This document shows positions 6,744-15,526 of a stretch of DNA of 54,179 bases, in pieces. This DNA is from an uncultured Collinsella sp. (lineage in GTDB: Bacteria; Actinomycetota; Coriobacteriia; Coriobacteriales; Coriobacteriaceae). Both the position numbers and the translations under genes were made by a program. How positions within the stretch are numbered: position 1 is the first letter of the stretch; the number at the start of each line of letters is the position of its first letter. Location of the stretch: assembly GCA_958427355.1 (NCBI GenBank), contig CAUACA010000014.1:1-54179 (forward strand). The letters run 5' to 3'. A model generated the notes under the pieces. The model made no database searches. It was not told the origin of the DNA and worked only from the letters and a program-made list of their open reading frames with translations.

Positions 6744-8087
6744 TTACTCTTGAATGTCAAAGATGCTCTCTGACAAATCAAGATGAAGGAGCACTTTGGT
6801 GCCCTTGCCCGGCGCCGATTCGACACGCGTATAGGAGTGCGGCCCATAAAAGCGATGGATGCGCTCCGAAATATTGTGCATGGCCACACCGGCGCCGCCA
6901 CCCTGGGGAGAGCTGGCGTCGGGACGGGCAGAGCGCTCGTCAAACAGTCTGGCGGCGGTACCCTCATCCATGCCCACGCCATTATCGGCCACGGCAATCA
7001 AGATTGCATCCTCGCCGTCTTGGTGAACGGTCACGTCGATCCTCAGGGCGTCGTCATCGCCCATACCATGACGTACGGCGTTCTCGACAATCGGCTGGAT
7101 CACGAACGCCGGCACCAGCGTATCTTCCACGTCCTCGGACACATCGAACGTCGCAAGCACGCGGTCCTCGCCAAAGCGGGCCTTCTCAAAGGTAAGGTAG
7201 CGCTTGGTCTGTGCAACCTCGCGCGAGACCGGAATAAGCGATCCCGAGTTGTCGAGCGTGGCACGATAGAACGATGAGAACTCACGAAGCAGTTCGCGGG
7301 CCCGCAGCGGGTCGGTGCGCGTAAACGATGCAATGGTGTTCAGCGTGTTGAACAGGAAGTGTGGGTTAATCTGCGCCTGCAGCGCACGCACCTCGGCGCG
7401 CGCTGTGAGTTCCTTTTGCACCTCGAGCTCGTGGATGGCGAGCTGCGTGGACAAGATCTCGGCAAAGCCCGAGGCAAGCGCGTACTGGGTACGGTCGACG
7501 GCGCGCGGGGTCTTGTAGTAGAACTTGAGCGTGCCGACGGTACGATCGCCCACCTTGATGGGGGCGATAATGCCGGCGGGGACTTGGTTGTGCGAGCCAT
7601 CCGAGCCCACGACATCCACCATACGGTTGAACGACTGCACGATGCCATGTTCGATAACGTAGCGTGTGGCAAGCGTGTGGATAGGAGAATCTGGCAGTAG
7701 TTTTTCCTCAAACTCGCCCGCGCAGGCCAACACGTTGCCCTCGTCGGTGATGGCCACCGTCATGGCGCGCGTCTCGGGCAAAATGCGCCGGCACACCAAA
7801 CGCGCCGACTCCTGCGTCAGACCGCCCTTAATGTCCTCGAGCATGGCCGAGGCCACCGAGAGCGTCTCCTCGGTGTACTGGGAGCGCACCGAATCGGGAT
7901 TGAGCGTCAAAAAGATAAAGATGCACAGAAAGATGCACAGCAGCGCGCAGGCAATCACCGTGGCGATCGGCTCGATACCGGTCACCAAGGCAAAAATAAA
8001 GTACACCAGCACGCAAATGGCGCAGGCAACGGCAATGATGCGAAAGATTGATATTGAACTATCGCGCTGGGCGCGGCGGTCGATCAT
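6744..8087 (-). CDS. LytS-like sensor histidine kinase (system 1)
   Basis: 447 aa. Two adjacent transmembrane helices (about residues 14-35 and 40-60) are followed by a GAF-like sensor region (residues 75-215) containing VPAGIIAPIKVGDRTVGTL. The His_kinase domain has the phospho-acceptor motif QINPHFLFNTLN, and a GHKL ATPase domain shows VENAVRHGM (N box), DNGVGM (G1) and GGGAGVAMHNISERI (G2). It lacks the 5TM receptor of classical LytS. The start ATG overlaps the upstream glycosyltransferase stop as ATGA, and GGAGGGGG precedes it. Its partner regulator begins about 70 nt downstream. Confidence 0.92.
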   Translation of the reverse strand: MIDRRAQRDSSISIFRIIAVACAICVLVYFIFALVTGIEPIATVIACALLCIFLCIFIFLTLNPDSVRSQYTEETLSVASAMLEDIKGGLTQESARLVCRRILPETRAMTVAITDEGNVLACAGEFEEKLLPDSPIHTLATRYVIEHGIVQSFNRMVDVVGSDGSHNQVPAGIIAPIKVGDRTVGTLKFYYKTPRAVDRTQYALASGFAEILSTQLAIHELEVQKELTARAEVRALQAQINPHFLFNTLNTIASFTRTDPLRARELLREFSSFYRATLDNSGSLIPVSREVAQTKRYLTFEKARFGEDRVLATFDVSEDVEDTLVPAFVIQPIVENAVRHGMGDDDALRIDVTVHQDGEDAILIAVADNGVGMDEGTAARLFDERSARPDASSPQGGGAGVAMHNISERIHRFYGPHSYTRVESAPGKGTKVLLHLDLSESIFDIQE

Positions 8088-9271
8088 TCGGCCCCCTCCA
8101 GGATACTGATCAGTTGTGCGTCACGCCAAAGCCCGTCCATGATCTTGGGCCAAAAGCTCTGGAAACGCAGGTAGCTTGCGGCGTTTTGGCGCGCGTAGGT
8201 CTTGGCCTCGTCAATACCGTGGCGCCAGATGCGCAGGTAGCCCTCATGCTCGCGGGTAAACACGCTGCGGACCATAGCGGTCTTGCGCACGCGGTCGTCG
8301 AGCTCGCGCGAAATCCACGGGCCCGGGTAGGGCATGAGTGATGCCGCCGTAACGGGAATGAGCTCCTTTTGATGCGCGGCGAATGTCAACTTGGCCCGTT
8401 CGTAGTACCAACGGTATACATCCTGCATAAAGCGCGGTGAGCGCTTTTCGGACTCCGGAGGCAGATGGCGCACGGTCCACTCGTTATCGAACCACACGTC
8501 GTAGCCAAACATGCGCATGTTAAAGAGGTAATCCAAGTCCTCGCCGCGGGTGATAAACGGGTCAAAGGCCACACGCGTAAAGGCGCGGGCGTGCAGGGCC
8601 ATCAGGCCGCCGCACACGTAGTTGGAGCGCGAGATGCGGGTGCCCGAGAGCGCCTTTTTCATCCAACGGTTGAACTCGATGCGCTTGGTCCACCAACGAT
8701 GGCAGATGCCCGCCTTGTCCGTGGGAGCCAGCGGCGAGCCGTCGCGATCGTAGAAATAGCCGCTCTTGACCAAGATCGGCAAGCCCTGACGCGTCTGCTG
8801 CCCCAACGCATAGGTCGCGCGCTTCATAAAGTCGGCGTCGATGACAGTCTCATCGTCATCCAAAAAGATAACCGCGTCATGCCCCAGCACAGCGGCACAG
8901 GCTAGCCCCATGTTGCGGATGGCACCGTAGCCTCGCAGGCTCACGCACTCGCCCGAACCCTTGGGCGCGATCTGAGCAACCCGGTCTGCAATGCGCGAGG
9001 CCTGGGTGTTGGTGACAACGGTGACCTTGAGCGTGGGATGCGCGTCGACAATCTCGCGCACGCGCAGCGACACATCGGCTGTGGCAGAAACGGGACAGAC
9101 CACCAAAAGGATGATGCGCGGGATGTCACGTACCTGCTCAAGCGAGGCCAGGCAGCGGTCGAGTTCGGGATTGTCGGCGTTGAGTCGCGTCGAATGGTCA
9201 TAGGTGCCAGGGGCGTTTGCGCAAGCGTCATCGCCCGCCCAATACGTTGGAATCACGACTGTGGCGTTCAT
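8084..9271 (-). CDS. Family 2-like glycosyltransferase
   Basis: 395 aa. The N-terminus MNATVVIPTYW and the central FLDDDETV (DxD metal/nucleotide-sugar motif) place it in the GT-A fold, GT2-like group. GEDLDYLFNMRMFG near residue 250 resembles the acceptor-site ED motif. There is no signal peptide or transmembrane segment, so it acts in the cytosol or at the inner membrane face. GGGAGGG precedes the ATG. It is the first gene of an operon with the LytS/LytR-like pair (ATGA overlap), which suggests that the two-component system and a surface glycan are linked. Donor and acceptor cannot be inferred. Confidence 0.82.
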   Translation of the reverse strand: MNATVVIPTYWAGDDACANAPGTYDHSTRLNADNPELDRCLASLEQVRDIPRIILLVVCPVSATADVSLRVREIVDAHPTLKVTVVTNTQASRIADRVAQIAPKGSGECVSLRGYGAIRNMGLACAAVLGHDAVIFLDDDETVIDADFMKRATYALGQQTRQGLPILVKSGYFYDRDGSPLAPTDKAGICHRWWTKRIEFNRWMKKALSGTRISRSNYVCGGLMALHARAFTRVAFDPFITRGEDLDYLFNMRMFGYDVWFDNEWTVRHLPPESEKRSPRFMQDVYRWYYERAKLTFAAHQKELIPVTAASLMPYPGPWISRELDDRVRKTAMVRSVFTREHEGYLRIWRHGIDEAKTYARQNAASYLRFQSFWPKIMDGLWRDAQLISILEGAE

Positions 9272-9298
9272 GCCTTACCCTCCCTGCAACACAAAAAC

Positions 9299-9327
9299 GG
9301 GACGCCGCCAAACACAGGCGACGCCCC
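9299..9327 (-). terminator. Terminator of the UMF1 transporter gene
   Basis: On the minus strand GGGGCGTCGCC pairs with GGCGGCGTCCC (one wobble), loop TGTGTTT, followed by GTTTTTGTG. It lies just upstream of the glycosyltransferase ribosome site. Confidence 0.8.
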
Positions 9328-9442
9328 GCGACCTAGCTGATTCCATCATACCCATTTGGGCAAATCATTGCTCGCAAGTCGCAATGTTTATTGCGGATAA
9401 CCCCAAAAGAGTACCGTGGACAGGCACAATAGCCGCTCGCTC

Positions 9443-10702
9443 CTATGCGGCATGCTCTGCCGCCCGAGTCATGCGGGACAGGCGGACCAGCAGCATAAAG
9501 CCAACGATCAGCAGCACGCCAATGGAAAGGACGCCCAGCGACGGGTTGCCGGTCAGCGAGGTGACGACCGACACTAGGAAAGTGCCCATGACGCTTGCAT
9601 AGCGACCGAAGATGTCAAAGAAGCCGTAGTACTCGTTGGATTTTTCCTTGGGGATAATGCGGCCAAAGTAGCTACGGCTGAGCGCCTGCACGCCGCCCTG
9701 GAACAGGCCGACCATAATGGCAAGCACCCAAAACTCAAAGGCGGTCTTTAGGAAGAACGCGGCGAACAGCACAATGCCCATATAGGCGGCGACTGCCACC
9801 AAGATCATGTTGAGCGTGCCCACGCGGCCGGCGAGCTTGCCGTAGATGATGGCGGACGGAAAGGCCACGAACTGCGTGACGAGCAGCGCCAGTACCAGCT
9901 GGGTCGAATCGATGCCCAAAGCCGAGCCGTAGCTGGTAGCCATGGAAATGACCGTGTGGACGCCATCGATATAGAAGAAGAACGCAATCATGTAGACCAG
10001 CACGGTCTTGTTGTGGGCGATCTCGCGCATGGTGTGTCCGACCTCGGAGAACACACCGCCAACGATGTGGCCGATGGTGTCCTCGGGACCGCGCTCGCGA
10101 CCATACTTTTGCTTATAGGTGTGAATGAGCGGCAGGGTAAAGATGAGCCACCAGGCACCAGTGATGATAAAAGACAGACGCGTTGCCAGCATGGTGGGGA
10201 CGCCAAGAGCGGGGCCACCCATGATGAGCGCCAGGCAGATGACGAACGGCACGGTGGAACCGATGTAGCCCCAGGCATAACCCGAGCTGGACACGGCGTC
10301 CATGCGCTCGTCGGTGGTAACGTCGGGCAGCATGGCGTCGTAGAACGTCATAGAAGAGTTAAGGCCGATGGTGCACAGCACGTACACGGTCAAAAATGCC
10401 ATGGCGGACATTGGGATAGCCTGCGCCAGGCAAAGAACCAGGCCCGTGAGGAAAAAGCCCAAGAAGAACTTGATTTTGTTGCCAGCGTAGTCGGCAAGTG
10501 CGCCCAGAATGGGCATGAGCATGGCGATGACCAGCGAGGCGATCGTCTGTGCATTGCCCCAGGCGACCACCAGGTCGGCCGAGGAAGCGCCGGTATTGAT
10601 GGCGTTAAAGTAAATGGGCACCACCGAGGTATTGAGCAGCACGAGGGCCGAATTGCCCACATCATACATAACCCAGTTACGCTCGAGCTTGGTGTATTTC
10701 AT
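9443..10702 (-). CDS. UMF1-family MFS transporter
   Basis: 419 aa with about 12 hydrophobic segments. The N-terminus ERNWVMYDVGNSA matches the YDxxNSA signature of the UMF1/Atg22-like branch of the major facilitator superfamily, and the loop GALADYAGNK between helices 2 and 3 is the MFS motif A equivalent. QALSRSYFGRIIPKEKSNEYYGFFDIFGR is split by the loop between helices 10 and 11 and is also typical. It is an inner-membrane transporter of unknown substrate, possibly amino acids or sugars. A GAAGGG stretch lies upstream of the ATG. It is monocistronic, flanked by a terminator, between the two LytTR systems. Confidence 0.85.
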   Translation of the reverse strand: MKYTKLERNWVMYDVGNSALVLLNTSVVPIYFNAINTGASSADLVVAWGNAQTIASLVIAMLMPILGALADYAGNKIKFFLGFFLTGLVLCLAQAIPMSAMAFLTVYVLCTIGLNSSMTFYDAMLPDVTTDERMDAVSSSGYAWGYIGSTVPFVICLALIMGGPALGVPTMLATRLSFIITGAWWLIFTLPLIHTYKQKYGRERGPEDTIGHIVGGVFSEVGHTMREIAHNKTVLVYMIAFFFYIDGVHTVISMATSYGSALGIDSTQLVLALLVTQFVAFPSAIIYGKLAGRVGTLNMILVAVAAYMGIVLFAAFFLKTAFEFWVLAIMVGLFQGGVQALSRSYFGRIIPKEKSNEYYGFFDIFGRYASVMGTFLVSVVTSLTGNPSLGVLSIGVLLIVGFMLLVRLSRMTRAAEHAA

Positions 10703-10803
10703 GGACAGGGACCCTTCGTATTCGCCCGATATGCAGTTAGTTCATCGTACCCCAATTGTCCAGAACCGCCGGTAAGGATTCGGCAAAGGGGCACGCACGG
10801 GCC

Positions 10804-11748
10804 CTATTCCTCGCGGTCGAACTCCTCATCGGCATTGAGCACGCGACCGCTGTAGTTGACGTGACTGGTCACGACATCCATGTCACCGGTCTCGATAAAA
10901 CGTGCGACCGTGCACTCGTAATCGCCCAGCGCGCGATCAAAGACCTCGGGGAAACTCTCGTTCGAGGCCTCGTCGGTAAAGGGATTCTTCCATGTCAGAT
11001 GGCCCAGGTTACCGGTGCGCTCGGGCAACTCCGTCGTCACGCGATGAGCAAGGCCGTCGAGCAGCGAGTAATCGTGCACCAAGCCCTCAACCAGCGAGAT
11101 CGCGCGCGTCTTTGCGGAGCCGGCCGGCTCAATCGCGCGGTAAAGTCGCTGCATATTGGCAACGGCAGCACCGTACTCCCCCGCCGGAATGTCAATGCCG
11201 TACACGCGTCCGGCAACATAGCTCATCAGCACGCCGGCCACGCGATTGATGCGATCGGTGGTGACGATCTCGCCCGCCGGCGGGTAATCGTCGACCGTAG
11301 CGCCATCGCGTTTAAGCTGCAGCATCAGTACATCCAGGTCGCTCTCGATCACAGCATGGACCTGACTGCTCGAATCCTCAAGCTCTGAATCGGACTCCAC
11401 GATGCCAAACTGCTGCTCATAGACAAAGGGGTGGGCGTTGCGGTCGAGCACGTAATGAGACAGCAGGCCCAGCGCAAAGGCACGACCCAAGCTGGCGTCG
11501 CGCGGCAGCAGATGCGACACGCCGTCGCGCAGGCACGCGAACTGGCGAGACATGCGCGACCGATGCATGACCTGCGCCAGCAGCGTGCAGTCGGAAACAC
11601 GCGGTGTCAGAATGTGAAAGAAGAACGGGTCGGGGCCTTGGTTGCCCAAGATAAAGGCAATGCGCTCTTCATCGGACGTGATGACGCCCTGCGGAAGACG
11701 GTCGATGCTTTCCTCGCCAAACAGATGATGGGTGATAAGCGCGGGCAT
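10804..11748 (-). CDS. Zinc-dependent phospholipase C-like protein
   Basis: 314 aa from MPALITHHLFGEES at 11748, with GAAAGGA before the ATG; ten extra in-frame codons upstream lack a ribosome site. Histidines and acidic residues in the order expected for the PF00882 zinc-dependent phospholipase C fold are visible: ITHHLFGEE, GNQGPDPFFFH, ALGLLSHYVLDRNAHPF and VIESDLDV. Unlike secreted clostridial alpha-toxins there is no signal peptide and no C2-like domain, so it is probably intracellular; such standalone proteins are frequent in anaerobic Gram-positives and of unknown role. It is the first gene after the second LytTR system on the same strand, 92 nt away. Confidence 0.78.
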   Translation of the reverse strand: MPALITHHLFGEESIDRLPQGVITSDEERIAFILGNQGPDPFFFHILTPRVSDCTLLAQVMHRSRMSRQFACLRDGVSHLLPRDASLGRAFALGLLSHYVLDRNAHPFVYEQQFGIVESDSELEDSSSQVHAVIESDLDVLMLQLKRDGATVDDYPPAGEIVTTDRINRVAGVLMSYVAGRVYGIDIPAGEYGAAVANMQRLYRAIEPAGSAKTRAISLVEGLVHDYSLLDGLAHRVTTELPERTGNLGHLTWKNPFTDEASNESFPEVFDRALGDYECTVARFIETGDMDVVTSHVNYSGRVLNADEEFDREE

Positions 11749-11840
11749 AATGATCCTTTCGATTTCATTCGATGCCACCCATTATGCCCACCGCGCGCCC
11801 ATGCCAAACCTGCGATGGTAAACGACGGCATGCAGACCGT

Positions 11841-12575
11841 CTACGCAAGCCCCAGGTGCGACTTGACCTCGGCGGCACGACGACGGGACACCGGTACCGT
11901 CGAGTTCACGCGGTCGAGCCTGAGCTCCATCAACCCCGTGGAGCCAATCTCAACATTGTGCACGTCTTCCAAATTGACCAGGTAGCTGCGATGAACGCGA
12001 ATAAAGCCCTCGGAGTCCAAGCGACGCTCGAGCGAAGAGATCGACTCATTGATCAGGTACGTTCCCTCGGCGCAGATGGCGTTGCAAAAATCGGCGCGCG
12101 CCTCAAAGTAGCAGACGTCTGCGGCGGGAATGAACACCTTTTTGCCCCCGCGGTCCACCGTCAGACGCAAAGGTTGGCGCGGAGCATGGATAACACGACG
12201 GGCACCCAAGGCTGCCTCGATCTTGTCGAGTGCCTTTGACAGGCGTGCGTCCTCGACCGGCTTGACGACATAGTCGACCGCATCGAGGTTATACGCATCG
12301 GCGGCAAATTCGGCAAACGCTGTCACAAACACAACCACCGGCGGCGTCTTTAGGTTCTGCAGCGTCTCGGCAAGCTCAATTCCCGAGCGACCGGGCATGG
12401 TAATGTCTAAAAACAGCACGTCGGGCTTGTTCGACAGAATCGACTCCACGGCTTCGGTGACATTGCCCGCCTCGGCAATCTGACCCACACGCGCATCCTT
12501 TTCCAACAGATAGCGTAGCTCAGCCCTAATGGGAGGCTCGTCATCAACCACCAAGATGTTCCAGCCTTCGGACAT
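11841..12575 (-). CDS. LytTR-family response regulator (system 2)
   Basis: 244 aa. The receiver domain has DDE11-13, phospho-acceptor Asp57 in FLDITMPG and the conserved VKPVEDARL; the LytTR DNA-binding domain (residues 140-244) includes EGFIRVHRSYLVNL and ends in the charged PVSRRRAAEVKSHL. It is a paralogue of the regulator at 5955-6671 (same length, same domain order, same linker style). AGAGGGG precedes the ATG. The histidine kinase gene stops 38 nt upstream, so the two are co-transcribed. Confidence 0.92.
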   Translation of the reverse strand: MSEGWNILVVDDEPPIRAELRYLLEKDARVGQIAEAGNVTEAVESILSNKPDVLFLDITMPGRSGIELAETLQNLKTPPVVVFVTAFAEFAADAYNLDAVDYVVKPVEDARLSKALDKIEAALGARRVIHAPRQPLRLTVDRGGKKVFIPAADVCYFEARADFCNAICAEGTYLINESISSLERRLDSEGFIRVHRSYLVNLEDVHNVEIGSTGLMELRLDRVNSTVPVSRRRAAEVKSHLGLA

Positions 12576-12613
12576 ATGTGCTTCCCCTCTTTTTCTCTCA
12601 ATCCAACCGCGTG

Positions 12614-13999
12614 CTACGCCGTCAACGGCGCCGGCTCATGCGGCTCGCCGTTCAGCTCGACGATGACCTGCGTGCCAACGCCCTCCTGGGACTTCACGCG
12701 CATGCCAGAATCTTCTCCGTAAAAGAAATGGATGCGCTGAAGCACGTTGAAGAGCGCCAAGCCGCAGCCTCGTTTGATGGAGCCGTCGGCGGTAATGCTC
12801 TCGGGCTCCTCCAGGCGATGCTGCTCAAACAGATGCGCGCAGACCTCTTCGCTCATACCGATGCCATCGTCCTCGACGATGATCTCCAAACCGTCATCGG
12901 TCTCGAAAGCCCTAACACGAATAGAAAGCGGCTCGGTCTCGCGCTGCGCGTGTTTGATGCAGTTTTCGAGCAACGGCTGCAAGATAAACGGCGGCACCAT
13001 GCAATCGCGCACCTCAAAGTCGATATCGACCGAGACGCGCAAACGGCCGTCGCCATACCGGGCCTGCATAAGATTGATATAACGAGTACCCTGTTCCACC
13101 TCGTGCTCGAGCGTGGTGAGCGTATCGGAATCAGAAAGCGTCTGACGATAGTAATTGGAGAAGTCGATCAGCAGCGATCGAGCCTTGTCGGGCTCGGTTC
13201 GAACGAGCGACACGATGGTGCTGATGGTGTTAAACAGAAAATGAGGATCGACCTGCGATTGCAAGGCGCGCAGCTCCACGCGGGCCGTAAGCTCGTCCTG
13301 GCGCTCGAGCTCAAAGCTCGCAAGCTGCGTGGAAATGAGGTCGGCAAAGCCCGAGGCAAGCGCCGTCTGGCGCATATCGATGCTGCTCAGACGGGGATAA
13401 TACAGCTCGAGCGTGCCCACGCAATGCCCGCGCACGGTAAGCGGTGCGACAATACCGGCGCGCAGGCGCGGAAAGTAGCCACCTGTCTCGGTCGAGGCAT
13501 CGCGCGAGAACACGCTTTGCTCACCGCTGTTGATCACGTTGAGCGTAGTCCGCAGCACCACCGGGGTGCCCGCGGGGCATTTTGCCGAGTCCTCGCCCCA
13601 GCTTGCCAACACCTGCTTGCCGTCGGTAAAGCAGATGGCAGAGGCGATAGTTTCGGACAGGATGATCTTAGAGGCGCCCAGGGCAGCTTCGGGCGTAAGG
13701 CCGCGCGACGTGTAGGCGAATATTTTTGAAGCGATGGCGAGCGTGCGGTCGGTTGCGCTCGATGTGAGGTCGTCGGGAACGACAAAGACGTACGAGAAGA
13801 AGAAGCACAGCATGACCAAGCCGGCAATGACGACAACGGCCGGAACGGGATTGGGATTATCGGTTAGATCCCAGATGAGCAGCAGGATAAGCAGCGGAAC
13901 GACAATACCGAGCAAAATGGCTTGAACCACATGCTGAGCGGTACGAAAGACCTTGGTAGAGTTGTAGCTCTTGCCCAGAATCAGCCTATTGAGATCCAC
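12614..13999 (-). CDS. LytS-like sensor histidine kinase (system 2)
   Basis: 461 aa if it starts at the GTG at 13999, where AAGGAG lies 6 nt upstream; an ATG at 14005 directly abuts that ribosome site and is less likely. Two transmembrane helices (about residues 27-48 and 57-76) precede a GAF-like region (residues 88-235). The His_kinase motif here reads QVDPHFLFNTIS (Asp instead of Asn before Pro-His) and the GHKL ATPase shows LENCIKHA, DDGIGM and GCGLALFNVLQRI. Overall architecture and much of the sequence parallel the kinase at 6744-8087. It is the first gene of the operon with its response regulator. Confidence 0.9.
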   Translation of the reverse strand: MDLNRLILGKSYNSTKVFRTAQHVVQAILLGIVVPLLILLLIWDLTDNPNPVPAVVVIAGLVMLCFFFSYVFVVPDDLTSSATDRTLAIASKIFAYTSRGLTPEAALGASKIILSETIASAICFTDGKQVLASWGEDSAKCPAGTPVVLRTTLNVINSGEQSVFSRDASTETGGYFPRLRAGIVAPLTVRGHCVGTLELYYPRLSSIDMRQTALASGFADLISTQLASFELERQDELTARVELRALQSQVDPHFLFNTISTIVSLVRTEPDKARSLLIDFSNYYRQTLSDSDTLTTLEHEVEQGTRYINLMQARYGDGRLRVSVDIDFEVRDCMVPPFILQPLLENCIKHAQRETEPLSIRVRAFETDDGLEIIVEDDGIGMSEEVCAHLFEQHRLEEPESITADGSIKRGCGLALFNVLQRIHFFYGEDSGMRVKSQEGVGTQVIVELNGEPHEPAPLTA

Positions 14000-14037
14000 C
14001 GTCATCTCCTTCTTACCGACGCACCCCATAGCAATAA

Positions 14038-14059
14038 AGAGGGCCGCAAGCGACCCTCT
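14038..14059 (-). terminator. Terminator after the amidohydrolase
   Basis: On the minus strand AGAGGGTCG pairs with CGGCCCTCT around a short loop, followed by TTATT. It lies 58 nt beyond the amidohydrolase stop. Confidence 0.6.
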
Positions 14060-14117
14060 CCATTGCATTATGCAATCAAATACTGTGTTTTACATCAAGC
14101 CATCGATGAACGGTAGC

Positions 14118-15395
14118 TTAGGCGCTGTACTTGTTTGCCTCGCCGAAGGTGCCGCCCTCGACAATCCAGCCGTCCTTCATGATGACGTCCATGTTGTCGG
14201 TGTTGAGCACGTGGATGTCGGCGGCGACGTCACCGTTGACGACCAGCAGGTCGGCGCACTTGCCGGCCTCGATGGAACCGGTCTCGTCCTCGATGTGGCA
14301 CATCTTGGCACCGTTGAGGGTGGCACAGGTGATGGTCTCGACCGGGGTGAAGCCGATCTTGTCGACGAACTCGTACATCTCCTCGATGGAGCAGGTGCCG
14401 TACGGGGTGACGAAGGAGAAGGAGTCGGAGCCGATCGTCATGACGACGCCGCGCTTCTTGGCCTCGCGCAGGCAGTCGTAGTTGCGCTGCAGCTCCTTCT
14501 CGACCAGGGTGCCCTCGTACTTGTCGTGCAGCTCGGGGACGTAGACGGGCGGATAGGTGGCGTACCAGGTGGGCAGGAAGGCGATCGTCGGGGTGAAGAA
14601 GGTGCCCTGCTCGGCCATGAGGTCCATGGTACGCTCATCGATATCGAAGCCGTGAATCAGCTGCTCGCAGCCAAAGCGAACGGAATCGTAGGCAGCGGCG
14701 TGGTTGTTGTAGCAGTGGCTCCACACGGGGATGCCGACCATCTTGGCCTCTTCGACCACGGCCTGAATCTCCTCGGAGCAGTAGTGCTGGTCGCGGCCGG
14801 AGTCCCAGCGCCAGATGCCGCCACCGGTAGCCCAGATCTTGATGGCATCGGGGTTCTCGCGCAGGCGACGACGGACGGCCTTGCGCAGATCCCAAGGACC
14901 GTCGACCTGATCGCCCCAGGGGTGCGATTCCTTGTTGAGCTCCTGGCTGCAGTGGTGGGAGTCGCCGTGGCCGGCAACGCGGCAGAAGCCAAGGCCGGTG
15001 GCCAGAACGCGCGGGCCCTTGAAGACGCCCTTGTCGATGCAGTCACGGATCTGGATACCAAAGCGGCCGATCTCGCAGACGGTGGTGAGGCCGTGGGTGA
15101 GGCAGTCGTAGGCCTGCTTCACGGCGACGGCCTGCTTCTCGAGGAGCGGCTGCATGACCCAATCGGTATCATCGTCGGTCAGGTTGCCCGAGAAGTGCAG
15201 GTGGGTGTCGATCAGGCCGGGAAGGACGGTCTTGCCGGCGGCGTCGATAACCTCAACGCCCTCGGGAAGGTCCTGCATAGCACCGGCGTACTCGATCTTG
15301 CCGTTGTCGTCGACGAGAACGAGGGAGTTCTCGACCGGCTCGGCACCGGTACCGTCGATGAGCTTGCCGCCAACGATTGCATACTTAGTGGACAT
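14118..15395 (-). CDS. Amidohydrolase (imidazolonepropionase-like / prolidase-like)
   Basis: 425 aa. Metal-dependent hydrolase of the amidohydrolase superfamily: LPGLIDTHLHFSG supplies the HxH pair, KIWATGGG the usually carboxylated lysine position, VWSHCYN and LIHGFDID further histidines, and TIGSDSFSF the final Asp. The C-terminal SIEAGKCADLLVVNGD is the usual return to the small beta-sandwich domain. Close relatives hydrolyse Xaa-Pro or N-acyl/carboxyamino-acid substrates. AAGGAGG precedes the ATG. It lies 131 nt after an amino-acid permease on the same strand, with an intercistronic hairpin at 15478-15506, so import and hydrolysis of an amino-acid derivative is a reasonable inference. Confidence 0.85.
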   Translation of the reverse strand: MSTKYAIVGGKLIDGTGAEPVENSLVLVDDNGKIEYAGAMQDLPEGVEVIDAAGKTVLPGLIDTHLHFSGNLTDDDTDWVMQPLLEKQAVAVKQAYDCLTHGLTTVCEIGRFGIQIRDCIDKGVFKGPRVLATGLGFCRVAGHGDSHHCSQELNKESHPWGDQVDGPWDLRKAVRRRLRENPDAIKIWATGGGIWRWDSGRDQHYCSEEIQAVVEEAKMVGIPVWSHCYNNHAAAYDSVRFGCEQLIHGFDIDERTMDLMAEQGTFFTPTIAFLPTWYATYPPVYVPELHDKYEGTLVEKELQRNYDCLREAKKRGVVMTIGSDSFSFVTPYGTCSIEEMYEFVDKIGFTPVETITCATLNGAKMCHIEDETGSIEAGKCADLLVVNGDVAADIHVLNTDNMDVIMKDGWIVEGGTFGEANKYSA

Positions 15396-15477
15396 GGTTC
15401 CTCCTTATGGATCCATATAGTGGGCGAGGCCGTGTTGGGTTAAGGCCTCACAAAGCTACCCAAGTGGCGCCGGGTTC

Positions 15478-15506
15478 GGTGCGCGGAAGAGAGGGGCCCG
15501 CGCACC
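15478..15506 (-). promoter_or_regulatory. Intercistronic hairpin between permease and amidohydrolase
   Basis: A 9-bp stem GGTGCGCGG/CCGCGCACC with an 11-nt loop and no T-run. It may set relative mRNA stability or partial termination between the two genes. Confidence 0.5.
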
Positions 15507-15526
15507 TGATCCGCCCCGGCTCGGCG

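Noticed and set aside
13971..15443. A 490-residue open frame on the plus strand opposite the amidohydrolase
   Set aside because: Codon-bias artefact of the complementary gene; no family features.
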